Below, in pieces: positions 1-16,154 of a DNA stretch of 64,000 nucleotides. Source of the DNA: Nematostella vectensis (taxonomy: Eukaryota > Cnidaria > Anthozoa > Actiniaria > Edwardsiidae); the NCBI RefSeq assembly GCF_932526225.1, contig NC_064036.1:8377519-8441518 (forward strand), written 5' to 3'. Numbering within the stretch: the first letter of the stretch is position 1; the number at the start of each line of letters is the position of its first letter. The notes under the pieces are model-generated. The model was not told the origin of the DNA and searched no databases. It saw only the letters and a program-made list of their open reading frames with translations. Made by a program: the position numbers and the translations under genes.

Positions 1-178
1 GCCTACCTCAGGCCATCTTGACTTTAGCACAGAGTCTAAGGTTGCCTACCTCAGGCCATCTTGACTTTGGCACAGAGTCTAAGGTTGCCTGCCTCAGGCC
101 ATCTTGACCTTAGCACAGAGTCTAAGGTTGCCTACCTCAGGCCATCTTGACTTTAGCACAGAGTGTAAGGTTGCCTAC

Positions 179-204
<26 letters not shown>
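1..204. repeat. 43-bp minisatellite copying the ALDH4A1 exon end and splice donor
   Basis: Four full 43-bp units start at 1, 44, 87 and 130, and a partial unit runs 173-204; the array probably continues off the left edge. Read on the minus strand, each unit holds the last ~18 bases of the ALDH4A1 exon at 179-279 followed by its donor GTAGGC. Unit 3 has GCAGGC in place of GTAGGC. The unit is not a multiple of 3, so use of an outer donor would shift the frame. The real junction is the one next to the full exon, at 178/179. Confidence 0.93.
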
Positions 205-5601
<5,397 letters not shown>

Positions 5602-6548
5602 GGTTTATAGGGATCGATGGTAATTTGGAGCAACTATGATTTAAGAAAACAAGCGCAGAAATTCCAGCAAGACTTGTAACCCTGAGAAAGCGCTTAGGAA
5701 AAGAACGGGCTGACAGTGCTTTTACAGATCACGAGTGGTGCCTTATTTGGAAGTAAATGGGGGTGTCTCCTTAGCACAGGGAGCCCAGAAGAACAATATT
5801 CAGTTATCATTTGAAAAGATATATTTTTGCTGTGTTGATTTTTTTATAAGAGCTAGCTATTGCATATATTGCATTATAGCTCTTCGTTTTTAGGAGTTAT
5901 TTTATGCAAAGAGCACATAGGTAGCTATCTGTACCTTGCCGCTGGCATAAATGTACGCGGGCTCAGGGAACAGCTCAAAAGCTATATGGAAAGTTACCCA
6001 GAAAACCCATGGAGGGTACATGGAGGGGAAGGAAGAAAGTTTACGAAAGAACCACAGGCGGCCCAAGGTCTGGGTCTGTCTAAATGAATTTTCTTCTGCA
6101 TTTTGCCCACGGTAGATAATTCAGATCTCATGAACGAATGATCTTATGACTGCCAAACTTGGTAGACGAGATGATCACGTGATGTGTGACATCATCGATG
6201 ACGTCACTAAAATGATTTATTCTGACGTCAGCAAAGGTAAAGGGGGGGGGGGGGGTTCTTTTTGCATCCTTTTGCGTTCGTCAGTAGCGAAAGTGCTCCA
6301 ATCCCTGGAAAGAAATTACCCTAGACTACCCCTGCTGTTCATTAGTCCTTACATATTTTTAATTAAAGTTTTTGCTTCCATATCACCAAGTGTTTTCATT
6401 TTTTTACATAGTCGTATAGCGTGTGTAGATTCGCAATTTGTAATAAAATTACTTTTTTTTTTACAAATTCCTTACTCGGGAGTTTATGTGGTCTTTCATA
6501 CTTTCATATTTTAATGACAGGGAAGCGAAAGGGCACTGAGAACGAGGT
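5602..6548. other. ALDH4A1 5' flank; no gene seen; CRE and E-box words
   Basis: No convincing coding exon. This is the upstream flank of ALDH4A1, which reads leftward from 5601. Two perfect TGACGTCA words (6199-6206, 6223-6230) and one CACGTG (6176-6181) cluster within 60 bp, as in CREB/ATF- and USF/MYC-type promoters, but they lie about 600 bp upstream of the ATG, so a regulatory role is only a guess. A run of G follows at about 6242-6255. The right edge carries GAGGT (6544-6548), the target duplication of the LTR element. Confidence 0.5.
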
Positions 6549-6688
6549 TGTTACGATATGATCGGTCTCCCTGTGGTAGCGGCCCGCAAGGAGTCAGCGG
6601 ACTTGTACAGAGCGAAACACTCGCCTTGCAATGACCGAATAAAGACAAGTTCCAAACCCAGCTAGTACAGTAAATATGTACCGAAACA
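6549..6688 (+). repeat. 5' LTR
   Basis: Begins TGTTACGATATG and ends CCGAAACA. It contains AATAAAG (around 6639), a possible polyadenylation signal inside the LTR. It is unusually short for a Ty3/gypsy LTR. It matches the 3' LTR at all but four bases plus one indel. Confidence 0.95.
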
Positions 6689-6703
6689 TGGTGTCAGAAG
6701 TGG
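6689..6703 (+). other. Primer-binding site, tRNA-Leu type
   Basis: TGGTGTCAGAAGTGG immediately follows the 5' LTR with no gap. It is complementary to the 3' end of animal tRNA-Leu species ending in ...TTCTGACACCA (recalled, not searched), the usual priming arrangement for minus-strand synthesis. Confidence 0.75.
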
Positions 6704-6854
6704 CTGCTTTCAGTAAAAGCCGTGGGGATTTCCGCTGAGAAATTCTGCTGCAACACGAACGCTGAAAGTACAGATATTTCGAAGTTTAGTTGTCCCGTGA
6801 GTCCGCCATCTTGGATTTTAGAAATCGCCGAAAACACTGGGGATCGATCACAAC

Positions 6855-7655
6855 ATGGCAACGTATCAGATACCCGCTCCCGAAGGAATGAATTGCAATG
6901 GAGACGTCTCTAGTAATTGGAAAATATTCAGAGAAGCATACGAGGACTATCTTATAGCGACAGGTCTTGACGAAAAAGCAAAGCGATTGCAAGTAGCAAC
7001 CCTGAAGAGCTTGATGGGGACGGAATGTAAAAAGATCTTGAAGCGACTCCAGCTGTCAGTGGCCGAGATGGAGGACCCAGGAATCATTCTCAGAAAATTG
7101 GAAGAACACTTTGTCCCTGTCAGGAATATCTTATACGAAAGATACATATTTCACAACACCGAGCAATTGGCCCATGAGAGTATTGACCAATTCCTGATTA
7201 AGCTAAGACAGCTAGCAGAACCGTGCCTTTTTGGCACGCTAAAAGATGAAATGATTAGAGACAGGTTAGTCCTGGGGTGCAAAGATACTGCAGCAAGGAC
7301 CCGGCTCTTCCGCGAGAAGGAATGCTGCCTGAAGAAAGCAGTCGAATCACTCAGGATAAGTGAAACCACCAGAGAACAACTGAAGAAAATTGAGCGAGAG
7401 GAACACCAGGAACCAATCAACTTCACGCAGAAAGTACAGAAGAAAGAATACAAGGGAGCCCCTCCAAAGACAGCTGAGAAGCGAAGAAAAGAGAGCGGAG
7501 CAAGATCCGGCGCTAAATGCAAATACTGTGGCGGAATGCATGAAAAGGCTAAGGAAAAAATGTCCAGCTTTCGGAAAAACCTGTCACAACTGTGGAAAAT
7601 CAAACCACTTCCAGTCCGTCTGCATGCAAAAGCAAGATCTACATGTTCTAAATGA
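6855..7655 (+). pseudogene. gag: Retrotransposon Gag with zinc knuckles, frame-broken
   Basis: The ATG at 6855 opens a capsid-like polyprotein of about 230 residues with a helical LDEKAKRLQ... capsid region and a basic tail. The first zinc-knuckle half, CKYCGGMHEK, is in this frame near 7520. The second knuckle (CHNCGKSNHFQSVC) is in another frame, so a one-base change in an A-run near 7553-7559 splits the gene. Gag would package element RNA in cytoplasmic particles. The downstream tail of this ORF after the break is out-of-frame sequence. Confidence 0.85.
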
Positions 7656-9072
7656 AGATTCTTCAGACGAGGAGTATGCCCTTCGCATCGAAACAGTTGG
7701 AGCTGTGAAGCACTCGGAAAGGAAACGCTACTTCGTGCCCCTGCAATTTATGGATAAGGACGGCGGAGAATGTAGCATTCAATGTCAGCTCGACACAGGG
7801 GCAACCTGCAATGTCATGTCGTACGAGACCCTGTGCGAAATAAAGCAGACCGGAAAACCAGCCATGCAGCTAACAAGTACCAAGCTTAAACTGTATGATG
7901 ACAGTATTGTGCCAGCACTTGGAGAATGCGACTTGGTATGCTGTTACAATGGAGAGGAACGCAAGCTGAATTTCAAGATTGTAAGGGGAACGCAGAATCC
8001 TCTACTGTCTGGAGAGACATGCACCAACATGCAGCTGATCACAGTCCATGTAGTGAATAACATCTGCACACCTCAGAAAACGGCGCCACAAGACATATTC
8101 ACTGAATATCAAGATGTTTTCCAATGCCTTGGATGTCTGCCAGGCGAATACCATCTCGAGGTTGATACAGATGTCCAGCCTGTAAAGCATACGCCACGAC
8201 GAGTCGCAATACCCTTGAAAGCAGAGCTGAAAGCACACATTGCAGATCTCGAGAAGATGGAAGTCTTAAAGAAAGTCACAGAACCAACGGATTGGATAAG
8301 CAGTCAAGTTGTCGTACGGAAGGGTTCAAAGCTTCGACTTTGTATTGATCCCAAGGACTTAAACAAAGCTTTGAAGCGCTCACACTACCCGATGCCGACC
8401 ATTGAAGATATCTTACCTGAATAAGCGAAGGCAAAAGTTTTCAGTGTTGCAGATGCTAAGAATGGTTTTTGGCAAGTAAAGCTGGACGAAGACAGCAGCT
8501 TCTTGACGACCTTCTGGACACCGTTCGGGAGATACAGATGGTTGAGAATGCCATTTGGAATCGCCACAGCACCGGAAGAATACCAGAGGTGCCAACACGA
8601 AGTACTTGAAGGCCTCCAGGGCATCTATGTTGTCGCAGATGACATCCTCATCACAGGACAAGGAGAGACAGAAGAAGAAGCACTTCGAGATCATGACAGT
8701 AATCTAGTTGCATTACTGGAGAGGGCAAGACAAGTAAACCTGAAGCTTAACCCAAAGAAGCTGAAACTCAGACTGCCAGAGGTCCCCTACATAGGTCACC
8801 TCCTCACCCCGGGAGGCGTAAAACCAGATCCCGAGAAGGTCCGTGCAGTACAGGAAATGCCGCGTCCAGATGGGAAAAGCAAAGCTGAGAAAATAAAGGC
8901 TGTCCAACGGTTCCTCGGTTTTGTAAACTACTTAGCAAAGTTTGTACCGCATCTCGCAGATGAGAGTGAGCAACTAAGACGTCTCACAGACAAAGAAGCA
9001 GAGTGGGCGTGGGAACAACACTACCAAGACGCGTTTGACACCACTATTCAGTGTGACAGCAGTGTGACATGA
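7560..9072 (+). pseudogene. pol: Pol: protease and reverse transcriptase, interrupted
   Basis: After the second zinc knuckle comes a retropepsin-type protease with QLDTGATCNVM near 7790, then the RT: CIDPKDLNKAL near 8344, VADAKNGFWQVKL, PFGIATAPEEYQ and the catalytic box VVADDILI near 8634 (the usual YVDD is YVVADD here). A single in-frame TAA at 8422-8424 interrupts RT, and the same frame continues straight after it. The connection and RNase H entry are truncated near 9040-9072, where the frame stops at TGA. Confidence 0.9.
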
Positions 9073-9079
9073 TCAGCCG

Positions 9080-9451
9080 GTGGCATTCGCATCAAGAACA
9101 CTGACCCCAACAGAGCGCGGCTATGCTCAGATCGAAAAAGAGTGCTTGGCGATAGTTTTCGCGTGTGAAAGGTTTAACCAGTACATCTATGGAAGAGAAT
9201 CGGTGCATGTACAGAGTGACCACAAGCCTCTGGAAGCAATCTTCCCCAAGCCGTTGACTTCAGCTCCAAAGCGTTTACAGGGCATGCTGCTGCGTTTGCA
9301 GAAGTTCAACTTAGATGTACGTTATAAGAAAGGTGTAGAGATGTACCTAACAGACACACTATCTAGAGCACCATTGCCGGAGGTCGGTCCAGCCAAGAAC
9401 AGTCTAAGACCAGAACACGAAGACGTCTGCCGGCTAGACAGAGCAAGTTAA
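9080..9451 (+). pseudogene. Pol: RNase H domain, partly deleted
   Basis: Reads FASRTLTPTERGYAQIEKE, then HVQSDHKPLEAIF and TLSRAPLP, standard for Ty3/gypsy RNase H. The segment between the first catalytic aspartate region (IQCDSS at about 9048) and FASRTL is shorter than in intact relatives and changes frame, so a deletion of roughly ten residues or more is inferred. It ends at a stop at 9449-9451, where the frame shifts again into integrase. Confidence 0.85.
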
Positions 9452-10797
9452 TCCAACCGAATTTCTCAGAGTATCAGACGACGGTCTCAAGAGGATTCAG
9501 AAGGAGACGGAGTGTGATGAGACGTTGCAACGTCTAAAAGAAACAGTGCTACAAGGCTGGCCTGAGACAAAACAAGAAGCAGATCCGAGAGTTGCTGAAT
9601 ATTGGACATACCGTGATGAAATAAGCGTCTATAATGGAGTGCTGTACAAGGGAGAGAGAGTTATTGTCCCGTCTTCCCTACGGAAAACACTCATGTCTCG
9701 CGTCCATGCAAGTCATCAAGGGGAGCAAGCATGTCTCCGAAGAGCGAGGGATGCTTTGTTTTGGCCTGGGATGAGCCAACAGATCAGAGATCTCGTAAGC
9801 AGCTGTAGCCTCTGCGCAGATCACGTGCCAGCTCAAACCAAGGAACCATTGATGACACCAGAGCTTCCCAAACGCCCCTGGAGTATCGTTGCGCAAGACC
9901 TCTACACTCTCAACGGGAAAGATTTCCTAATAACAGTGGATGCTTACAGTGGATTCTGGGAAGTTGATGAACTAACCCAAGCTACAGCTGCCAACGTCAT
10001 AAACAAGACTAAACAGCACTTCGCGCGTTACGGAATACCAGACAGGGTCTACAGCGATAATGGTCCACAGTTTGCTAATGCAGAGTACACCACGTTTGCC
10101 TCCAGTTGGAAGTTCGAACACCAGACATCGTCACCGTACCACAGCCAGTCCAACGGGCTGATAGAAGCAGCTGTGAAATCCGCAAAAAACCTGCAGAAGA
10201 AGGCGAATAAATCGGGGCGAGACGTATGGATGAGTTTTCTGGACCATAGGAATACGCCAACCGAAGGTATGGACAGCAGCCCAGTCCAAAGATTGATGTC
10301 AAAGAGAACGAAGACAACTCTACCGCTAGCACAACATCTACTCGAACCAGAGCTTCAACAAGATGTAACAGAAAAGCTAACGCTGAAACGCAAAAAGGCG
10401 AAGAAACATTTTGACAGGGGCTCAAAGGAACTACCGGAGCTAAACATCGGAAAACCTGTCAGAATGACCAGCCTCCCAAAAGAAACCAAGAAATGAAAGA
10501 AAGGGGTTTGCATTGGCAAAGTGGCCCCCAGATCATACCTAGTCGACATTGATGGCTCTATATATCGTAGGAACAGGAAGTTTATACGCAGTACTAAGGA
10601 TCATGCAGAGGAGTTAGTAAGGGAGAGCCTGCCGATGCAGCACCCACAACCAGTGTCTGTGGAACTAGATACTGGAAGCACGGCAGAAAATCATCTGCCA
10701 ACACCACCAGAAGTCAACCCTGAAGTGACGCAGCCTCCGTTGAGAACGACAAGGAGCGGAAGGATCATTAAGCCTCCAGTCAGGCTAGACTTGTAGA
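9450..10797 (+). pseudogene. Pol: integrase, one internal stop
   Basis: HHCC zinc domain (HASHQGEQACL ... CSLC, about 9700-9820), then the DDE core: D in ITVDAYSGFWEV, D in YSDNGPQFA, E in NGLIEAAVKSAK. A basic C-terminal tail with RRNRKFIRSTK and RSGRIIKPP is typical of this lineage. A TGA at 10494-10496 lies in frame between core and tail. Integrase would join element DNA to the host chromosome. Confidence 0.9.
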
Positions 10798-10940
10798 ACA
10801 GGGACCCTGTCCAGAAAGTTAAATACTTATTTAAAAAAAAAACAGTTTAGCCAGAGACTCCAGGCAATGTTATAATTTGGAACTTTACACTTGTCATCGT
10901 TAGCTACATTTATAATCATGTTTTGTTATATTTTTGTAAG

Positions 10941-10950
10941 AAAGGGGAGA
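10941..10950 (+). other. Polypurine tract
   Basis: AAAGGGGAGA directly abuts the 3' LTR, the expected plus-strand priming site of an LTR element. Confidence 0.85.
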
Positions 10951-11089
10951 TGTTACGATATGATCGGTCTCCCTGTAGTAGCGCCCGCTAGGAGTAAGCG
11001 GACTTGTACAGAGCGAAACACTCGACTTGCAATGACCGAATAAAGACAAGTTCCAAACCCAGCTAGTACAGTAAATATGTACCGAAACA
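10951..11089 (+). repeat. 3' LTR
   Basis: 139 bp, TGTTACG...CGAAACA, one G shorter than the 5' LTR and with four substitutions. It is followed directly by the target duplication GAGGT. Confidence 0.95.
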
Positions 11090-12394
11090 GAGGTTACTGC
11101 TAAACCCACTCCCTCACCCTAGATTCCCTACTGGTCTCATGATAAGAACATGGTCAGACAACCAAACTTGGAAGAGAAGTCATGAAAGTATCAATCTTTA
11201 TTACTCTTTCACGAATGAAAAATCACAAGAATTTGAAAAGCAAGAGTTGTCCCCCTTCCCGGACGCTATTTGGATCGGCTTTGAGAAAACATTTGTCTGC
11301 TCTAACATATGATTGAAGTCTTAAAATAAGAAAAGCCAGATTTACAAAAACACCGACACTAATATAATACACATATATAATTGCCCCTACTTACAAGAAC
11401 CTGTTTTAGCAAATTGTGGTTGTTTCGCGGTACTTCTGAAATATTATGCCAAATGTGTTTTTTAGCACGCTGTTTCTTACATGTATTCAAATAGTTTTAC
11501 AATAGAATCAAAAAGCCCAAACTGTCGCGATCTCGTACCAGAACAATGAATACAATACTCCAAAAACTCCAGTTTTTGGAGTATCAAATAGTTTTACAAT
11601 AGAATCAAAAAGCCCAAACTGTCGCGATCTCGTACCAGAACAATGAATACAATACTCCAAAAACTCCAGTTTTTGGAGTATCAAATAGTTTTACAGATGT
11701 TACATGTATACACCCTTCCCCCCTGCGAACAGCCCTCCCTGTGACTTTGATGTTAAGGAGATTTCTATACTGTATAATCTTAATCGGAAATTTCTATTAC
11801 AACTATATGGGTTCGCTCAATTACATGCAAACTATTAATTTTACAATCGTTGTGAATTTTTGGATAGGCTGTTCGTTGTTTTTTATGTATGTGCAACATA
11901 GTTAAAATGCTGATGCAACGTTTAAAATGTTACCACAGATACTGACTAAGGGTGTTATGATGATAATCAACAACATAATTTTAGCGATTATTTCATTGAG
12001 AATTACTATGTATATGAATAAACATTTAAATGAATAGAAATGGGATAATTACCACTTTACTAAATTAATTATATTATATTTGGGTCATAACAATTAAGAG
12101 CCCATTTAAGAACCCAAACAGGCTAAATTTGCAATAAACTATTTGTATATTCGAACCTTTTTTTTCTAGAAAATAAAAATGAGAAAGTCTAGGTTATTCT
12201 CGCCGGGATTTACTGTATAATCTAAACGGGTATACATATTACATCGTTAGTGCTAAATGTATTTGTTTTTAACATCTTTTAATACTCCTTCGGCTTCAGG
12301 AATAGTATTGCCCGACTTTTCTTTTTGATGGTATGTTTTGAATAGAATTCCAAAGTTTTCAGAAGGGGGAGTTGAGTACAGCCCGACGCGGTTA
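11090..12394. other. Gene-free stretch between LTR element and channel-like gene
   Basis: AT-rich DNA with no exon I can support apart from the duplicated palindrome at 11488-11681. It is the 3' flank of the minus-strand channel-like gene that stops at 12395, so part of it must be 3' UTR. Confidence 0.6.
11488..11681. repeat. Tandem duplication (2 x 97 bp), each with a 14-bp-arm perfect palindrome
   Basis: Units 11488-11584 and 11585-11681 look identical, with a third partial start CAAATAGTTTTACA following. Each unit ends in a perfect hairpin: arm ATACTCCAAAAACT, loop CC, arm AGTTTTTGGAGTAT (11555-11584 and 11652-11681). Identity between copies points to recent duplication. Confidence 0.92.
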
Positions 12395-15300
12395 TTAGAC
12401 GGTTTTGATAGCTCCGTATGATCTATTCGTGCGCGCGCCCTTTCTCCACATCTGATGGTTTATCTTCCGTGGTGGGTGAATAGTGATAGACAAAACAGAC
12501 GCGAAGTACACATAGCTCATCAGCATCTGAAATTAATGAGTAGAATGATATAAAAAAGGTGTTATGTTATGTAAAGGATATCCTCCTTCTACCCTCTGCA
12601 CTCGAACCCAAACACAGGGGAGATATGTCGGCTAAGGCCGCTGGAGACGCCGGCGGAGGAGGAGAATATGACGAAGCCATACATGAAAATGAACCAGGAT
12701 TGGTTTATTTCATTATCAAATACATTGAAAAGTCACAAACCTGCAAGCCTGTTATCATTTGCGCGTACCAAGTAGCTGCAACTATGTGTCCCGCACCTGA
12801 AAAAAGAACGAATCTAGAATGATAATTTCCTCTTGCGCAGAGCTTTCTGAGTCGCTCGTTTCCTTTGCTCCAGCAGAGCTTTCTGAGCAACACAGAAAGC
12901 TCTGCGTAGGAGGGTATAATGATAAAGGATGACTTAAAAATCCTATCACTGAGCAAATGACATAAGCATCGTGTATGCGGGCATTACACATAAACCATTT
13001 ACAAACTTTTATCATATATTATAATTCCCTCTCTTTCTTCTTCGTGTTTTCTTTTTCTATCATATTTCGCGGTGAGTTATATTAACGAAAATGAATCAAG
13101 TTGTTAGCTTGCAAGGCCGTGGTAATGAAGTTTACGCAACGGGGTTTGTTTGCTTGCACGTGTTTGTCTGTTTTTGTGTTTTATTTCTTTTTCTTACACA
13201 TATGTTAGTAAGACATGGCATAAGATGAGTTTATAGAATTTCCAACTTTACCACATAGCTTACCACATAGTGTCCCAATAGATATGGAATAAAACAGCAT
13301 TTTGATAAAGAGTATGACTGAGTATAAGACATCGCCTTGAAGTCCAAGTCCACCAAGGTCCTTGAAGGAACTTTTCTAGGAAAAAACATTTCTCATCATT
13401 AAACAATGCTGTACAACAAATTAGGGAAACACAACACATGACTCAAGTGGTGCCATCACGACATCCCTTTTCTCCAAACGCGTTAATTTTAATTTAATGT
13501 GTTATTCATTGTACTTACATCAATTCTATACAGTAATGTATACAGTCCAGCAAACAGCAATGTCATTGATAAGTAAGACTGGCCTAGAAATGATCTGGTA
13601 ACTGTGTGATGCAGAAACTGTTTTGTCAGTTTTACTGAAAGAAAGAGCAAAAACACGAGGGTTAAATGATATTGGAATAATTTGCCAGTTGCAGTAGTAG
13701 TAAGATATGCCACCAAACATCTTTTAAGCCTGCATAGCTGGTTGTTATGTTGAGCATTTATCTGAGTTAACACCTTTATCTAAGTAACACCTTATCTGAG
13801 GTAACACCTTTATCTAACGTAACACCTTATCCAAGGTGACACCTTTTCTCATGTAACACCTTATCTGGGGTAACACCTTTATCTAAGGTAACACCTTATC
13901 TGAGGTAACACCTTATATGAGGTAATGCCTTACTTGAGGTAACACCTCATCTAAGGTAACACCTTATCTTAGGTAACTCCTTATCCGAGGTGACACCTTA
14001 ATCTGAGGTAACACCTTATATGAGGTAACGCTTTATCTGAGGTAACACCTTATCTGAGGTAACACCTTATTTGAGTTAACACCTTACCCCAGGTAACTAT
14101 ACACTATCTTGTGGTGACACCTTATTTGAGGTAACACCTATCTGAGGCCACAACTGATCACACGCTCTGGGGGGGGGGGACATTTTGTCTGAGGTAACAC
14201 CTCTTGTCTGAGGTTACCTCATTAGGTAACAATGATTAGGTAACATCTTATCTGAAGTAACACATAATCTGAGCTAACAGCTGTATGTGAGGTAACATCA
14301 CCATTATCTGGATTTTACCTGATGTAATAAACACCAGCAGGAGATTGACAGCTTGAAAAAGAACCATAATTGTGATGGTCTATGGAAAGTAAAGAGAATG
14401 TTTAAGAGCTTACTTTAATCTAATTCATGCTTATAGCTAAATTTTAAGGAACATTATGTAAGGGTTAAATACAGAGGACGGAGGCAGTTCGCCATATAAC
14501 AGCCTGAGGGTGCATGATCTATACCTAGTAAAAAACAATTTGCACTGGGGGAAAAGGGAAAACTCATCATAGTTGACTTTTTTGGGGAAAAAACAAGGTT
14601 CAGGTAATTATTGACCTGCAAGAAAACCCAGGAGAGTTGGTGGTTGATTGCACAAATATGAAAAGCTCATTAGATCAATACTGTACACAATCAAAATTAA
14701 CATTTAGACAGAGCGGGGCTGCTCCATGCACGGACTCAATTCCCAAGGGTGGAGATGAATTGCAAAATTTTCGTAACTTGGAGTTTCAGTTACCCTGGGT
14801 ACAAGAGGCTGAGATGACAATAAACAAGCAGAACGAGAGAGTAGACGCCTCAGATAGCCACACCACAGCCTAATTTATGGTGGAATAATTTTCCAAAATT
14901 GCACATAAAAAAACTGGCTGAACTTATTGTTGAATTTCGAGGGTTACAAATACAAATTTTGCATCATGACAATTAAATCGATGCATTGTTAATATTCGAT
15001 CGTTCTTGTTATCAAATCTGTGGGGAAAAAGTGGTGGTTTTTGCCTATTTCTACTGAAGGTTTAATATGATGGTCCCTCATTAGTATTCACAGTTAAAAT
15101 CTGGTTTTTAACCTACTCTCCCTCTTTAGTATTCTAGTTATTAACGTCATTCATATTTAATGAGTTCATATTAAACCCAACTTTTTCCCTGCTGATACAC
15201 CAAGCCCTCCCCGTTCTTTAAGATTGTAAATTATTCATAGGTATTTTATGAAATACAGTAAAGGACTTGTAAGAACAATGGAAAAGGTGTCAATCATGTA

Positions 15301-16117
15301 ATAATTAGCTTTACATGCTACTTTCGGGATTCCAACTGTTCATACAACAAATAGAACAAACATATAATACTTACCAAAACAAATGCAAGCTTCTCTTTAC
15401 CCTTGAGTTTGTGAGTGAAAGTTTGAAGCACTGTGAGAGCCACTATGCACATGAACTGTTGATCACAAGTAACATAAATCCTGATGACTCTAGACTCCTA
15501 CTCTGTCAGTAATCTGGCACAGCCTGGTGCATTTAAGGCAATGTTAACTCACTTTAGGGCAACTTTCCAAGTTTCAACTGTTTTACCTTATGTCCCAAGC
15601 CTTAATACACATGAGTAGACAAGGACCCTTATAAGATATTATTTTTCCAAAGTCCAAATATATTTACTGTGTGCTTGGCTAGAGGGGGGGGGGGGGCTGA
15701 GCTTCTTTGGCCCCTTCTCCTGGCTCTGTCCATGGTTGTGCGCTCTTAGGAAACTCAACTTACATTTCACCACTGTCTCAAGTTAGCTATTTGTTTGAAA
15801 AATGTGAGAAAGACAAGAAGGCATTTAAGAGATATATAGCCCATATGGATAATTATTTGAGTCAATTCATAATCCAAAAAAATTTTCAAGCTCAAAGTTT
15901 ACCCATAGCATCAGCCAATCTATTTTCCATCTGATAATATTGCTTCCTTCCTAGGGGTGTTCACATTCTTGTACAATAATTCATAATTGCTTAGTCCATA
16001 CCTGCCAAACAACAGTAATCACAAAAAGATGGTTGGTGATCCATACAGGGACCCTGGGTCTGCAATAGTAAACAAATAAAAAAGTCACAAAAAATATATA
16101 CCAATAATACAGTATCT

Positions 16118-16154
<37 letters not shown>

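Larger units (their letters stand above)
6549..11089 (+). mobile_element. Ty3/gypsy LTR retrotransposon (Mag/K02A2.6-like), degenerate
   Basis: A 4.5-kb element with 140- and 139-bp LTRs (TG...CA), a tRNA-Leu-type primer-binding site directly after the 5' LTR, gag, protease, reverse transcriptase, RNase H and integrase in Ty3/gypsy order, a purine tract before the 3' LTR, and a perfect 5-bp target duplication GAGGT (6544-6548, 11090-11094). The LTRs differ by four substitutions and one single-base indel. The coding part carries at least three frame breaks, two in-frame stops and a deletion in RNase H, so this copy is not autonomous. Confidence 0.95.

Noticed and set aside
12559-12822. Plus-strand ORF of 87 residues starting in a GC-rich stretch
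   Set aside because: It lies antisense over the well-supported minus-strand exon 12741-12796 and has no splice continuation or family match.
13760-14310. Possible CRISPR or telomeric repeat
   Set aside because: Degenerate spacerless ~17-20-bp minisatellite confined to one intron.
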